From NCBI GenBank assembly GCA_965262235.1, contig OZ253504.1, positions 1,488,001-1,552,000 of the forward strand: 64,000 nt of DNA, in the 5' to 3' direction. Every line of letters begins with the position of its first letter. The stretch's first letter is position 1. Of the stretch, positions 1 through 8,534 are shown piece after piece. The notes beneath the pieces were generated by a model. The model was not told the origin of the DNA, made no database searches, and saw only the letters and a list, made by a program, of their open reading frames with translations. Made by a program: the position numbers and the translations under genes. The DNA is from CATQGW01 sp965262235 (GTDB lineage: Bacteria > Chloroflexota > Dehalococcoidia > Bin125).

Positions 1-2161
1 TCGAGCCGCCCTCGCTCGGCGCCTCCACGGTCGTCACGCCGGCGACCACGCCGTCGTCCTCGGCCAGCAGCACCTGGCCCGAGTCGCGCGCCGCCGACTG
101 CTCCATGCCGGTACCCACCAGCGGCGCTTCGGGGCGCACCAACGGCACCGCCTGGCGCTGCATGTTCGCGCCCATCAGCGCGCGGTTCGCGTCGTCGTGC
201 TCGAGGAACGGGATCAGGCTGGCCGCCACCGACACGATCTGACGCGGCGACACGTCCATGAAGTTGATCTCGTTCGCCGGCACCTCATCGAAGTGCTCGC
301 CGACGCGCGCCTCCACGCGGTCCTGAACGAAGTAGCCGTTGGCGTCGAGCCGCGCGTTGGCCTGGGCGATCACCGTGTCGCGCTCATCGTCCGCCGTCAG
401 CTCCACCACCTCGTCCGAGACGTAGCCGCGAATCGCCACCGGCGCGTCGTTGACCGCCGCGATCCGGGCCGCCAGCTCGGGCGTCACCGTTTCACCGGCC
501 GCCGCCAGCCGCTCGCCCGCGGCGTCCTCGATCGGCTCCGCCAGCTCCCGGCCGATCAGGTCCGGATGGTCCGGCGCCAGCCGATCGATCACGCGCCGAT
601 AGGGCGTCTTGATGAAGCCGTGGTTGTTCAACACCCCGAACGTCGCGAGGCTGCCGATCAGGCCGATGTTCGGCCCCTCCGGCGTCTCGATCGGGCAGAT
701 CCGTCCGTAGTGGCTGTAGTGCACGTCGCGCACGTCGAAGCCCGCCCGGTCGCGGCTCAAGCCGCCCGGGCCCAGCGCCGACAGCCGCCGCTTGTGGGTC
801 AGCTCCGCCAGCGGGTTGGTCTGATCCATGAACTGGCTCAGCTGGTGTCCGCCGAAGAACTCTTTGATCGCCGCCTGCACCGGCCGGATGTTGACCAGCG
901 CGCTGGACGCCGCCTGATCCGGGTCGATGATCGTCATCCGCTCGCGAACGACCCGCTCCATCCGCACCATGCCGATCCGGAACTGGTTCTGCAGCTGCTC
1001 GCCGACCGCCCGAATCCGGCGATTGCCCAGGTGGTCGATGTCGTCCGGCTGTTCGCGACCGTTGTTGATCGCCACCTGCGTATGCACCACGCCGAGCAGG
1101 TCGCGCAGCCAAAGCGCGCGCTGCCGCGCCCGGTCCGCCTCGTCGCGCTCCGGGTCGAGGCCCAATTCCGCTGCGCGCTCGAGCAGCAGCGAGTCGACCT
1201 CGCCCAGGCGCTTGCCGACCTTGTAGCGCCCCACGCTGCCCAGGTCGTAGCGCCGCGGGTTGAAGAACTGGCCCTCAAGCAGCGCCCGCGCCGTCTCGAT
1301 CGTCGGCGGGTCGCCCGGCCGCAGCCGCTTGTAGACCTCCAGCATGGCCCACTCTTTGTTGCGCTCCTCGGGCGCCACGCCGGGCGCTTCCTTGGCCAGC
1401 GTGGTCTCCACGAAGCGGTGCAGCGAGTCGCCGTCGGCGCCCGCCAGCATCCGCATGATCCGCTCGTCGGTGCCCAGCCGCGACTCGATCTTGCGCCGCC
1501 CGCCGCGCCGGTCCTCGGCGCTGTAGTACTCGTCCTGATCCGAGTCGTCGAGCGCCCGCAGCAGCGTCGTGACCGGAATCTTGCGCTTGCGGTCGACCTT
1601 GACGGTCAGAATGTCGCGGCTGCTGGTCTCGAACTCCAGCCAGGCGCCGCGGCTCGGGATCAGCTTCGCCGTGCACAGCGTGCGACCGGTCGCCGAATCC
1701 GTATTCGCGCCGAAGTAGACGCCCGGCGAGCGCACCAGCTGCGAGACCACGACGCGCTCCGCGCCGTTGATGATGAACGTGCCGGTCTCGGTCATGTGCG
1801 GCAGGTCGCCGAAGTAGAGCTCCTGCTCCTTGGTCTCGTTGGTCTTCTTGCTCAGCAGCCCAACCGTCACGCGCAGCTGGCCTGCGTAGGTCGCGTCGCG
1901 CTGACGGCACTCGTGCGCGCTCTCCTCCGGCGGGATGTAGCGGTAGTCCTTGAAGTACAGCTCCATCCGGTTGCCCGTGAAATCGCTGATCGGCGACATC
2001 TCCGTGAACAGCTCGCGCAGGCCCTCCTCAAGGAACCACTCGTAGGAGTCGCGCAGCAGTTGGATCAGATTCGGCAGCTTGTGCGCCTCCGGCAATCGCG
2101 AGTAATCCACGATCTGCGGGGTCGACACAACCTGCGGTACTTCCGGCGTCGCCAGAACCAT
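1..2161 (-). CDS. rpoB: DNA-directed RNA polymerase subunit beta, N-terminal part (runs off the left edge)
   Basis: This is the beta subunit of RNA polymerase, which forms much of the catalytic cleft. About 720 N-terminal residues are present; the family is usually 1150-1300 residues, so the 3' end lies outside the window. The protein begins MVLATPEVPQVV and shows the rifampicin-binding segment near residues 433-460 (FFGGHQLSQFMDQ, then THKRRLSALGPGG), the IETPEGPNIGL motif, and SLIPFLEHDDANRALMG further on. The residues equivalent to E. coli D516, H526 and S531 are wild type, so rifampicin sensitivity is expected. The ATG at 2159-2161 is preceded by a strong AGGAGGA ribosome binding site. 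No rplJ/rplL gene lies upstream, unlike the common rplJL-rpoBC order; rpoB here has its own leader and promoter. Confidence 0.97.
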   Translation of the reverse strand, partial: MVLATPEVPQVVSTPQIVDYSRLPEAHKLPNLIQLLRDSYEWFLEEGLRELFTEMSPISDFTGNRMELYFKDYRYIPPEESAHECRQRDATYAGQLRVTVGLLSKKTNETKEQELYFGDLPHMTETGTFIINGAERVVVSQLVRSPGVYFGANTDSATGRTLCTAKLIPSRGAWLEFETSSRDILTVKVDRKRKIPVTTLLRALDDSDQDEYYSAEDRRGGRRKIESRLGTDERIMRMLAGADGDSLHRFVETTLAKEAPGVAPEERNKEWAMLEVYKRLRPGDPPTIETARALLEGQFFNPRRYDLGSVGRYKVGKRLGEVDSLLLERAAELGLDPERDEADRARQRALWLRDLLGVVHTQVAINNGREQPDDIDHLGNRRIRAVGEQLQNQFRIGMVRMERVVRERMTIIDPDQAASSALVNIRPVQAAIKEFFGGHQLSQFMDQTNPLAELTHKRRLSALGPGGLSRDRAGFDVRDVHYSHYGRICPIETPEGPNIGLIGSLATFGVLNNHGFIKTPYRRVIDRLAPDHPDLIGRELAEPIEDAAGERLAAAGETVTPELAARIAAVNDAPVAIRGYVSDEVVELTADDERDTVIAQANARLDANGYFVQDRVEARVGEHFDEVPANEINFMDVSPRQIVSVAASLIPFLEHDDANRALMGANMQRQAVPLVRPEAPLVGTGMEQSAARDSGQVLLAEDDGVVAGVTTVEAPSEGGS

Positions 2162-2567
2162 CTCAACTCCTCCTGATGCTGCCCGAACTCTGTGGCTGCG
2201 GCTGAACCGCTCTCACGCGCGGGACCGCGATCCTGCGCACGCGACGGCGCAGCCGCCGCGAACGACTGGGAACGCGTTGGAAAACAGCTCAGGCAGAGTG
2301 GTCCTCGCCGATAGCTGCAAGCCGACCCCGCGGGGCGCGGCGCAGAGAGACGTTCGCCGAAGGCTGACATGTTCCGGGCATAGTTGGTCAAGTAGGGAGT
2401 CTACAGATCGCCCAGCCCGGTCGTCAAGCCACCGATCAGGCCGGCGGCCCGACCGAACGTGAAGCGCTTCACCCGCCGCGCCTACACGCTACCGTGTATC
2501 CTGACCGCAGTCACCCAGCCACGACGCAGCCAGCACACCGCCGGCCCGCCAGCAGGCCGAACGACCG
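2162..2567. other. Intergenic region between divergent rpoB and XRE gene (406 bp)
   Basis: The stretch holds the rpoB ribosome binding site, a roughly 230-nt rpoB leader, the promoter described at 2398-2427 and, on the plus strand, the sequence leading into the XRE gene, where TATCCT (2497-2502) is a possible -10 element without a good -35. Short open frames exist on both strands but resemble no protein. No RNA gene or convincing terminator is seen. Confidence 0.6.
2398..2427 (-). promoter_or_regulatory. Putative sigma-70-type promoter of rpoB
   Basis: On the minus strand TTGACG (2422-2427) is followed after 18 bases by TAGACT (2398-2403). Transcription would start near 2391, giving rpoB a leader of about 230 nt. 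It is the best promoter match in this intergenic stretch. Function is inferred from position and consensus only. Confidence 0.5.
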
Positions 2568-2987
2568 ATGCCCGACCGCCGCTCGACCGACCGCACACGC
2601 CGCGACGAGGCCTGGAACGCCGCGGCGATCCGGCGCCTGCGCGCCCACCTCGGCCTCACCCAGGCCGAACTCGCCGACGAGCTCAACACCCGCCAGCAGA
2701 CCATCTCGGAGTGGGAGCGCGGCGCCTACCGTCCGCGCGGGCCGTCCGCCCGGCTGCTGACCCGCGTCGCCGAGGACGTGTCGTTCGCGTACGAGCCCGG
2801 CGCCCCCAGCACCACGCAGAGCACCGCGCGGAGCACCGCGCGGGGCAGCGACGAAGGCGACGACCAGATCGAACGCAGCCACTCCAGCGAGCCGGTCAGC
2901 GAGCACGTCAGCGACCACGACAGCGACCGGGAAGCGGGCGGCGAAGCGGGCGGGGAGGCGACCGAGCATGTCGAGCCCGGACGCTAA
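2568..2987 (+). CDS. XRE-family helix-turn-helix regulator
   Basis: A 139-residue protein with a Cro/C1-type helix-turn-helix at residues about 20-69 (RLRAHLGLTQAELADELN, then QQTISEWERG), so it should bind DNA as a repressor or activator. The tail after residue 75 is hydrophilic and low in complexity (repeated STARS, then Asp/Glu/His/Ser-rich), probably disordered. The gene overlaps the following DUF2851 gene by 20 bases in another frame, so the two are translationally coupled and probably act together. The ATG at 2568 gives MPDRRSTDRT and places the HTH directly behind the N-terminus. Its target is unknown. Confidence 0.8.
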   Translation: MPDRRSTDRTRRDEAWNAAAIRRLRAHLGLTQAELADELNTRQQTISEWERGAYRPRGPSARLLTRVAEDVSFAYEPGAPSTTQSTARSTARGSDEGDDQIERSHSSEPVSEHVSDHDSDREAGGEAGGEATEHVEPGR

Positions 2988-4254
2988 CCCGGCGGCTCAG
3001 CCGGCCGCCCCTGAGCCGGGCGGCGAACTGGCCCTGCAGCGGCGCTGGGCCGAGGGCCGCTGGCCGAGCCCCTGGTTGCGCCTCGAACCGCGCGATTCGC
3101 AAGGCGGTGAGCAGCGCTCCGCGCAGGCCGACGAGCCGGGGCCCACGCCGGCCGCCGATCAGCTCGGCGCGCCACTGCGAGTCTGCTTCGCCGGGCGCTG
3201 GAACCGCGCCGCCGGGCCCGACTTCCGCGACGCGATCCTGCTCGACGCCGACGGCCGCGCACGGCGCGGCGACATCGAGCTGCACCGCCGCGCCGCCGGC
3301 TGGCGTCAGCACGGCCACCACACCGACCCCGCCTATGCCCGCGTATTTCTGCATGTGCTCGGCGCCGGCCCCGACAATGCCCAGCACGGCGCGCCGCCCG
3401 CGGCCCTGCTGCCGCCCGGCGGCGGCGCGGCGCCCGCTCCGCCCTGCACCGACGTGCTGCAACGCGCCGGGCCGGCGGCCGTCGCGGCCCGGCTGCGCCG
3501 CCTCGCCTGGCGCCGCCTGCAACGTAAGGCCGAGTTCCTGCGCCGCCGCGTCCCGCCCGAGGGCGAGTCCGACCCCGACGAGCTGGCCGCCTGGGCCCTG
3601 GCCCGCGCGCTCGCGATGCCGCACAACGCGGAGCTGCTCGGCGCCGCGCTCGAACAGGCCTGGCCCGCGACCCGCAGCGCCGACCCCAGCGCATGGTCCG
3701 CAACCCTGCGCGACCAGCTGCACAGCGCCGCTGCTCAACAGCCCGGCTGGCGAGCCGGTCGCGGCGCGCTCGGCCGCCGCGCCGGCGCCGTCGAGATCCT
3801 GTTCACGCTGCTCGAGCGCTGGGGCCGCGCTGGGGCCGCCGACGCGGTTCGTCGGCTGGCCGGGCTCAAGCCCGGCGCTGCCGTCGAGCTGCTGCGCATC
3901 CCCCAGCGGCTCGGCCCCGCGCGCAGCCGTCAGCTGCTCGCCGACGCGATCTACCCCGCCGCGCTCGCGCTCGGCGAGCCGCCCGGTCCGATCGCCCAAC
4001 GCTGGCTCAGCCTGCCCGCGGCGCGCTACCTGCGCACCGACCCACTACGCGATCGGCTCAGCTCGAACGACACACACGACGCGCACGGCGCGCTGCGCTG
4101 GCGTCACGGCGAAGCCCAGGCGCTGCTCGAGCTCGAACGCGGCTGGTGCCGCCAGGGCGCCTGCGCCGTTTGTCCGCTCGGCCGCCTCAATCGCGCCCAC
4201 CGACCACCACCAGGCGCGCTGATCCCCAGCCTCAACCTGCCCAGCGACGGGTGA
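2968..4254 (+). CDS. DUF2851 family protein
   Basis: A 428-residue protein of the DUF2851 family, whose function is not established. The diagnostic block lies at residues about 77-131: RWNRAAGPDFRDA, then GDIELHRRAAGW, HGHHTDPAY and VFLHVLG. The conserved Asn, Asp, Glu and His residues suggest a metal-dependent active site, but this is inference. A C-terminal cysteine group (CRQGACAVCPLGR, about residues 394-406) could bind metal or an Fe-S cluster. The start overlaps the end of the XRE gene. The protein is rich in Ala, Arg and Pro like its neighbours, with no sign of recent transfer. It ends just before the convergent tsaD. Confidence 0.8.
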   Translation: MSSPDANPAAQPAAPEPGGELALQRRWAEGRWPSPWLRLEPRDSQGGEQRSAQADEPGPTPAADQLGAPLRVCFAGRWNRAAGPDFRDAILLDADGRARRGDIELHRRAAGWRQHGHHTDPAYARVFLHVLGAGPDNAQHGAPPAALLPPGGGAAPAPPCTDVLQRAGPAAVAARLRRLAWRRLQRKAEFLRRRVPPEGESDPDELAAWALARALAMPHNAELLGAALEQAWPATRSADPSAWSATLRDQLHSAAAQQPGWRAGRGALGRRAGAVEILFTLLERWGRAGAADAVRRLAGLKPGAAVELLRIPQRLGPARSRQLLADAIYPAALALGEPPGPIAQRWLSLPAARYLRTDPLRDRLSSNDTHDAHGALRWRHGEAQALLELERGWCRQGACAVCPLGRLNRAHRPPPGALIPSLNLPSDG

Positions 4255-4263
4255 GCCGGCTGG

Positions 4264-5304
4264 CTAGCGCGCGCCGGCCGAGAACACCGCCGGCCCCGAC
4301 GTGCTGAACACGTCGAAATCGAGCGCCGCGGCGACGCGATCGCGGCGATAGCTCGCGGCCGCGCCGATCATCGCCGCGTTGTCCGTGCACAGCGCGATCG
4401 GCGGCACCCGCACCGGCACCGCGCAGCGCTCGCGCAAGGCCTCGCGCAGCGCCCCGTTGGCCGCCACCCCGCCGGCCACGATCACGCAGACCGCGCCCAG
4501 CTGCTCGGCCGCCGCCGCCGTCTTGGTCGCGAGCACATCGACCACCGACTCCTGAAATCGCGCCGCCAGCGCCGGCCCGTCGAACTCGCCCGCGCGGGTC
4601 CGGTGCAGCACCGCCGTCTTCAGCCCGCTAAACGAAAAGTCGTAGCTGCCGCGCAGCCACGCCCGCGGCAGCGGCTCGGTCGCGGCCAACCGCTCGGGAT
4701 CGGCCGTGCGGGCCACCCGCTCGATCGCCGGCCCGCCCGGAAACGGCAGCCCCAACAGCCGCCCCACCTTGTCGAACGCCTCGCCCGCGGCGTCATCGCG
4801 GGTCTGCCCCAGCCTGGTCACATCGCCGTGGTCGCGAATCCAAAAGAGCTCCGTGTGTCCGCCCGAGACGACCAGCGCGACCAATGGGAACGGCGGCGGC
4901 GTGTCGTCCCACAGCTCGCGCGCCGGCCGCAGCCAGTTCGCGTAGAGATGCCCCTCGATGTGATGGATCGGAATCAGCGGCAGCCCGCGCGCCCAGGCCG
5001 CCGCCTTCGCGGCGTTGACCCCGACCAGCAGCGATCCGCCCAGGCCAGGGCCCTGCGTCACCGCGATCGCGTCCAGCTCGTCCCAGCCGCAGCCCGCCGC
5101 GTCGAGCGTGCCCTGCAGCACCGCCGCCAGATTGCGCAGGTGTTCACGACTCGCCACCTCCGGCACGACCCCGCCGTAGCGGCTGTGAATCTCCACCTGC
5201 GACGCGACCACCGAGGCGAGCACCTCCACGCCGTCCTCGATCACCGCGCCGGCGAACTCATCGCACGACGACTCCAACGCCAGCACCCGAAAACGATCGT
5301 TCAT
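4264..5304 (-). CDS. tsaD: tRNA N6-adenosine threonylcarbamoyltransferase TsaD
   Basis: TsaD transfers the threonylcarbamoyl group to A37 of ANN-decoding tRNAs (t6A), working with TsaB, TsaE and TsaC, which are not in this window. The 346-residue product begins MNDRFRVLALESSCDE and carries the family's metal-binding motif HHIEGH at residues 114-119, plus TQGPGLGGSL and VVSGGHTEL of the ASKHA ATPase fold. A longer in-frame start exists 25 codons upstream (5379), but the ATG at 5304 places the conserved N-terminal strand at the usual position and has a GGGG stretch nearby. The length is normal for the family. The gene is convergent with DUF2851. Confidence 0.95.
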   Translation of the reverse strand: MNDRFRVLALESSCDEFAGAVIEDGVEVLASVVASQVEIHSRYGGVVPEVASREHLRNLAAVLQGTLDAAGCGWDELDAIAVTQGPGLGGSLLVGVNAAKAAAWARGLPLIPIHHIEGHLYANWLRPARELWDDTPPPFPLVALVVSGGHTELFWIRDHGDVTRLGQTRDDAAGEAFDKVGRLLGLPFPGGPAIERVARTADPERLAATEPLPRAWLRGSYDFSFSGLKTAVLHRTRAGEFDGPALAARFQESVVDVLATKTAAAAEQLGAVCVIVAGGVAANGALREALRERCAVPVRVPPIALCTDNAAMIGAAASYRRDRVAAALDFDVFSTSGPAVFSAGAR

Positions 5305-5436
5305 TGCGCTCGACCCCTGTTCCTCCGGCAGCCGGCTGTTCACCGGACTGTCGCCCGCCGACCTGTGCTCCACCGACATCGACGCTGAGCGTACCGTCGC
5401 CGGACCGCTCGGCCCACGATCCTGCCTACGACGCGC

Positions 5437-7821
5437 CTACGACCCCGGCTGGTCGTCCGTGTTCGGCAGCGGCGAGGTCAGCAGCACGCTCTCGAACGCG
5501 TAGATCACCCGACCGGCCGCCTCGTCCACCGCGACCCCCCGCACGCCGCGCAGCTGCTCGGCCGCAATCTGGCGGCTCAGCGCCCCATCAGGGCCCAGAA
5601 TCAGCACCCGGTCGTTGCCCCGGTCGGCCAGATAGATCAGCCCCGACGGCACACCCACGCTGATCGAGGCCGGGGCCAACGGCTCGCGGTCCAGACCCTC
5701 CAGCGTCAACGGCCGCACCTCCTGGTCCACGAAGCGGCGCAGCCGACCGTCGCTCAGCGTGATCAGGATCGCCACGCTGCCGTCCGACTGCGCCGCGATC
5801 GCGATCTCCGTGCCCGCCGCCAGATCGGTCCGCGGCGTCATCCGCGACGGCGCGCCGAGCTGCAGCCGCTCGTCGGGCGCCGTCCGGGGGAACAGCCAGA
5901 CCGCCCCGCCCTGCGCGTCGAGCACCCACAGCCCGCTGTCGCTGATCGCGATCGCGTCCAGCGAGCCCAATCGCTCCAGCTCCGGCAGGCCGATCAGCAG
6001 CGCCCCGCCCCGCTCCAGCCGGAACAGCTGCCCGGCGCTGTCCAGCACCCACAGCGCCTCGCCGTCCGGCGCCAGCGAAATCGGTCGCGCCGCCCGCCGC
6101 TCGCCCGCATCGTCCAGCGCCGCCCCCTCCGTGAACACCACGCTCGCCACTCCCTCGGGGCTGATCGAGAACACCCGCCCGCCCGCATCGTCCAGCACAT
6201 ACAGCCGCTCGCCGGAGCGCCGCACGGTCCCCAGCGCGATGCTCGGCCCGAACCGCCCCAGGTCGACCAGCGTCGAGAGCTCCGTCGGCACCACGACCAG
6301 CTCCAACTCGGCCAGCGCCGCCTCGATCTCCACACGCAGATCCAGCGCCTGCTGGTCGAGCGGCTTATGCTCCAGCGCCAGATTCACGTCGCCGCGCGCC
6401 TGCCGCAGCGCCGCCCGCGAGCTCTCCAGATCGACCCCCAGCGCCGCCGCCGCCAGACCCTGACGCGCCTGTCCGATCTGTTGGCTGAACTGCTCATCCC
6501 CGCGCGAGAGCAGCGTCGGCAGCAGCAGCGCCGCGGCCACGCCCGCCAGCACGATCGCCATCAGGGCCAACGCCAACAGGGCCGTCCGTAGCGGCGGCGC
6601 CCGACGCTTAGTCTTGCGCTCCAGCTCGGGACGGTGCGCCGACGAGGCCGGGATCTCGTCGGCCAGGTTCATCAGCGGGCGCTCCCAGCTCGGCGGCGGC
6701 GCAGCCGGTCCCGCCGCCACCGCCAGGACGGGCAGATCGACCACCGCGAACGGGTTGCTCGGCCAACCGCCGCGCAGCGCCGGCGGGCTGCTGAACGACG
6801 CCGCGACGCCCGCCCCCAACCCCGCCAGCCCCTGATCGCGGCCCGACTCGTCCGCGTCCCGATCCACCGCCGGCTCGGCGGCCGCGCCGCGCTGCAGGAG
6901 CCGCCGCAGGCCGGCCGGCCGTGCATCCGGCTCAACCCGCTTCGCCGCCTCGAGCTCCGTCCTCGCGACATCCGGCCCGCCATCCCGCCCGACGTCCAGC
7001 CCGACGTCCAGCCCGACGTCCAGCCCAGCGTCCGAACGCAGCGCCACGGTCGGATCTGGCGACGCCGACTCACCCGAGGGCGATTCACCGCCCAACGCGC
7101 CCGGGACCTCCGGCGCCGACCGCCGACCGCCCGACGGCGCGCCCTCGCCCGGCGGCAGCGCGATCACCAACGCCGCCGAGGGGCTGAACTCGCGCAGCCC
7201 CGGATACAGATTGCGCAGCACGTCATCCACCGCCAGCCGGCCCAACCCGACCCGACCCGCCGCGTCCACCAGCCGCGCCGCGTTGCTGGTCAACAGCAGC
7301 GCCCAGCCGTCCGCCGCCGTCGGCATCGGGAAGAACTGCACCGCCAGCGCGCCCGACCCGCCGATCGGCTGGGCGACCGGATCGTCACCCCGATGCGCGC
7401 GCACCTGCAGCTCGCGCAACCCCGACGTCGGATCGCCAGCCAGCACCGCCAGCGACGGCCCCGCCTGGGCCAGAATGCCCGCATCGCCCTCACGCAGAAT
7501 TGCGCACGACACCCCATACGACACCTGCTGAGCGGGCAGATGCTCGCGATTCCAGTGCCGCAGCTCCTCGTGCCGGTCCTCCAGCGCCTCCGTCAACGCG
7601 CCCGTCAGTGACCGCCGGGTCGGGTCGAACGCCTCCCCGACCCGCGCCACGAACGTCTCGATGAAGTTGTCGCCGGCCGAACTCGCCGACTCCGCCAGCA
7701 GATAGATCCGCACCAGCCGGCCACGCCGGTCGCGCCGCTCGCTGAACGCGATCTGCGGCGCATCCTCCACGGCATTGCCGCCCGCAATCCGCAAGTGCGA
7801 GGTCCACACCTGATCAGTCAT
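5437..7821 (-). CDS. Membrane protein: phosphatase-like N-domain, single TM helix, beta-propeller-like C-domain
   Basis: A 794-residue protein in three parts. Residues about 1-225 look like a degenerate PPM/PP2C-type phosphatase domain (GDNFIETFVARVGEAFD, SYGVSCAILREGDAGILAQAG), without the canonical metal-binding aspartates I would expect. Residues 230-410 are a low-complexity Pro/Ala/Asp-rich linker with repeats of LDVG. A hydrophobic segment at about 413-437 (LLALALMAIVLAGVAAALLL) is a transmembrane helix. From about 515 to the end come repeated strands of the type LYVLDDAGGRVFSISPEG, as in NHL or similar propellers. The N-domain is probably cytoplasmic and the propeller outside. It may sense something through the propeller; no function is established. 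It is divergent from the next gene cluster. Confidence 0.75.
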   Translation of the reverse strand: MTDQVWTSHLRIAGGNAVEDAPQIAFSERRDRRGRLVRIYLLAESASSAGDNFIETFVARVGEAFDPTRRSLTGALTEALEDRHEELRHWNREHLPAQQVSYGVSCAILREGDAGILAQAGPSLAVLAGDPTSGLRELQVRAHRGDDPVAQPIGGSGALAVQFFPMPTAADGWALLLTSNAARLVDAAGRVGLGRLAVDDVLRNLYPGLREFSPSAALVIALPPGEGAPSGGRRSAPEVPGALGGESPSGESASPDPTVALRSDAGLDVGLDVGLDVGRDGGPDVARTELEAAKRVEPDARPAGLRRLLQRGAAAEPAVDRDADESGRDQGLAGLGAGVAASFSSPPALRGGWPSNPFAVVDLPVLAVAAGPAAPPPSWERPLMNLADEIPASSAHRPELERKTKRRAPPLRTALLALALMAIVLAGVAAALLLPTLLSRGDEQFSQQIGQARQGLAAAALGVDLESSRAALRQARGDVNLALEHKPLDQQALDLRVEIEAALAELELVVVPTELSTLVDLGRFGPSIALGTVRRSGERLYVLDDAGGRVFSISPEGVASVVFTEGAALDDAGERRAARPISLAPDGEALWVLDSAGQLFRLERGGALLIGLPELERLGSLDAIAISDSGLWVLDAQGGAVWLFPRTAPDERLQLGAPSRMTPRTDLAAGTEIAIAAQSDGSVAILITLSDGRLRRFVDQEVRPLTLEGLDREPLAPASISVGVPSGLIYLADRGNDRVLILGPDGALSRQIAAEQLRGVRGVAVDEAAGRVIYAFESVLLTSPLPNTDDQPGS
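6991..7026. repeat. 12-bp tandem repeat, three copies, in a coding region
   Basis: GACGTCCAGCCC occurs three times in tandem on the plus strand, followed by a degenerate fourth copy. On the coding (minus) strand it encodes the GLDV repeats of the linker in the membrane protein at 5437-7821. Because the unit is a multiple of three, copy-number changes would only lengthen or shorten the linker. Confidence 0.85.
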
Positions 7822-7944
7822 GGTCAGCCATGGCCCGTCTTGGGTGCGTCATGAATGCCGGGCTCGTCCTCGCCGCCGACGCCCGTTCGGCTCATCGTAG
7901 CGCGCATTACAGTTGCCGCCGCGACCGATCATTACGACAATTCG

Positions 7945-7950
7945 TATAAT
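7945..7950 (+). promoter_or_regulatory. Perfect TATAAT -10 hexamer upstream of the unknown-protein/TPR/zinc-finger genes
   Basis: TATAAT stands out in this GC-rich intergenic region (7822-8063). No good -35 hexamer lies 16-18 bases upstream, so the promoter may depend on an activator or be an incomplete match. Transcription would begin near 7957, about 107 nt before the start at 8064. Confidence 0.4.
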
Positions 7951-8063
7951 CTGCCGGTGACCGGCGTCGTGCGCGCGTCGTGCGTGCATTGTGCGCGCGT
8001 CGCGGGCAAGTCGTGCGCAGGCTGCGTGCGACCGGGCCCACCGGCCCAAGGAGCGGGGATCAT

Positions 8064-8531
8064 ATGCCGGACGCCTCAGCGGCGCATCAGCCGACGCAGC
8101 AGGCGACCCAACAGGCCGCCCAGGATTCCGACTTGCGCGCGGAACTGCGCGTGCGCCTCGCCGACGAAGCGCTCAACGCCGCCGCTGGGCGCCTCGAAGC
8201 GCTGCTGCGCGAAGCCGCCCACGAGCTTCGACCCTTCCCGCCCTTCCCCGGCGCCTTCTTCACGATCGGCATCGAGGTCGAGCCCGATGGCGTGCTCGAC
8301 CGCAACATCGGCTGCGTCGTCGTCACCGAACAGGGCGACCTGCGCGAACTGCAAATCTCGTTCGACGACGACGGCCCGGCCGCGCAGCTCGGCGCCAGCG
8401 ACCCCGTCTCGATGCGCGATGAAACCCTGATCGAGCTCGAACACATCTCGCCGCACGACCGCCTGGCCCTCGCCTACAACGGCCTCCAGGCCGTCACGGC
8501 GATCCTGCGCGATCGCGCGACGGAGGAGTAG
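8064..8531 (+). CDS. Conserved-looking protein of unknown function
   Basis: A 155-residue soluble, acidic protein that I do not recognise. The first 25 residues are Gln/Ala-rich and probably disordered. The body has a helical part (ADEALNAAAGRLEALLREAA) and then alternating strands (FTIGIEVEPDGVLDRNIG, CVVVTEQGDLRELQISFDD), so an alpha/beta fold is likely. The ATG at 8064 has a good AAGGAG ribosome binding site, better than upstream in-frame starts. Only 3 bases separate its stop from the next gene, so it is co-transcribed with the TPR protein and probably works with it. Confidence 0.7.
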   Translation: MPDASAAHQPTQQATQQAAQDSDLRAELRVRLADEALNAAAGRLEALLREAAHELRPFPPFPGAFFTIGIEVEPDGVLDRNIGCVVVTEQGDLRELQISFDDDGPAAQLGASDPVSMRDETLIELEHISPHDRLALAYNGLQAVTAILRDRATEE

Positions 8532-8534
8532 ACC

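Noticed and set aside
197..2176. 659-residue plus-strand open frame over rpoB
   Set aside because: It is antisense to the unmistakable rpoB and has only Arg/Val/Leu/Ala-rich low-complexity content, an artefact of high GC.
2459..4222. 587-residue plus-strand frame over DUF2851
   Set aside because: Out of frame with the DUF2851 and XRE genes, which have clear family motifs.
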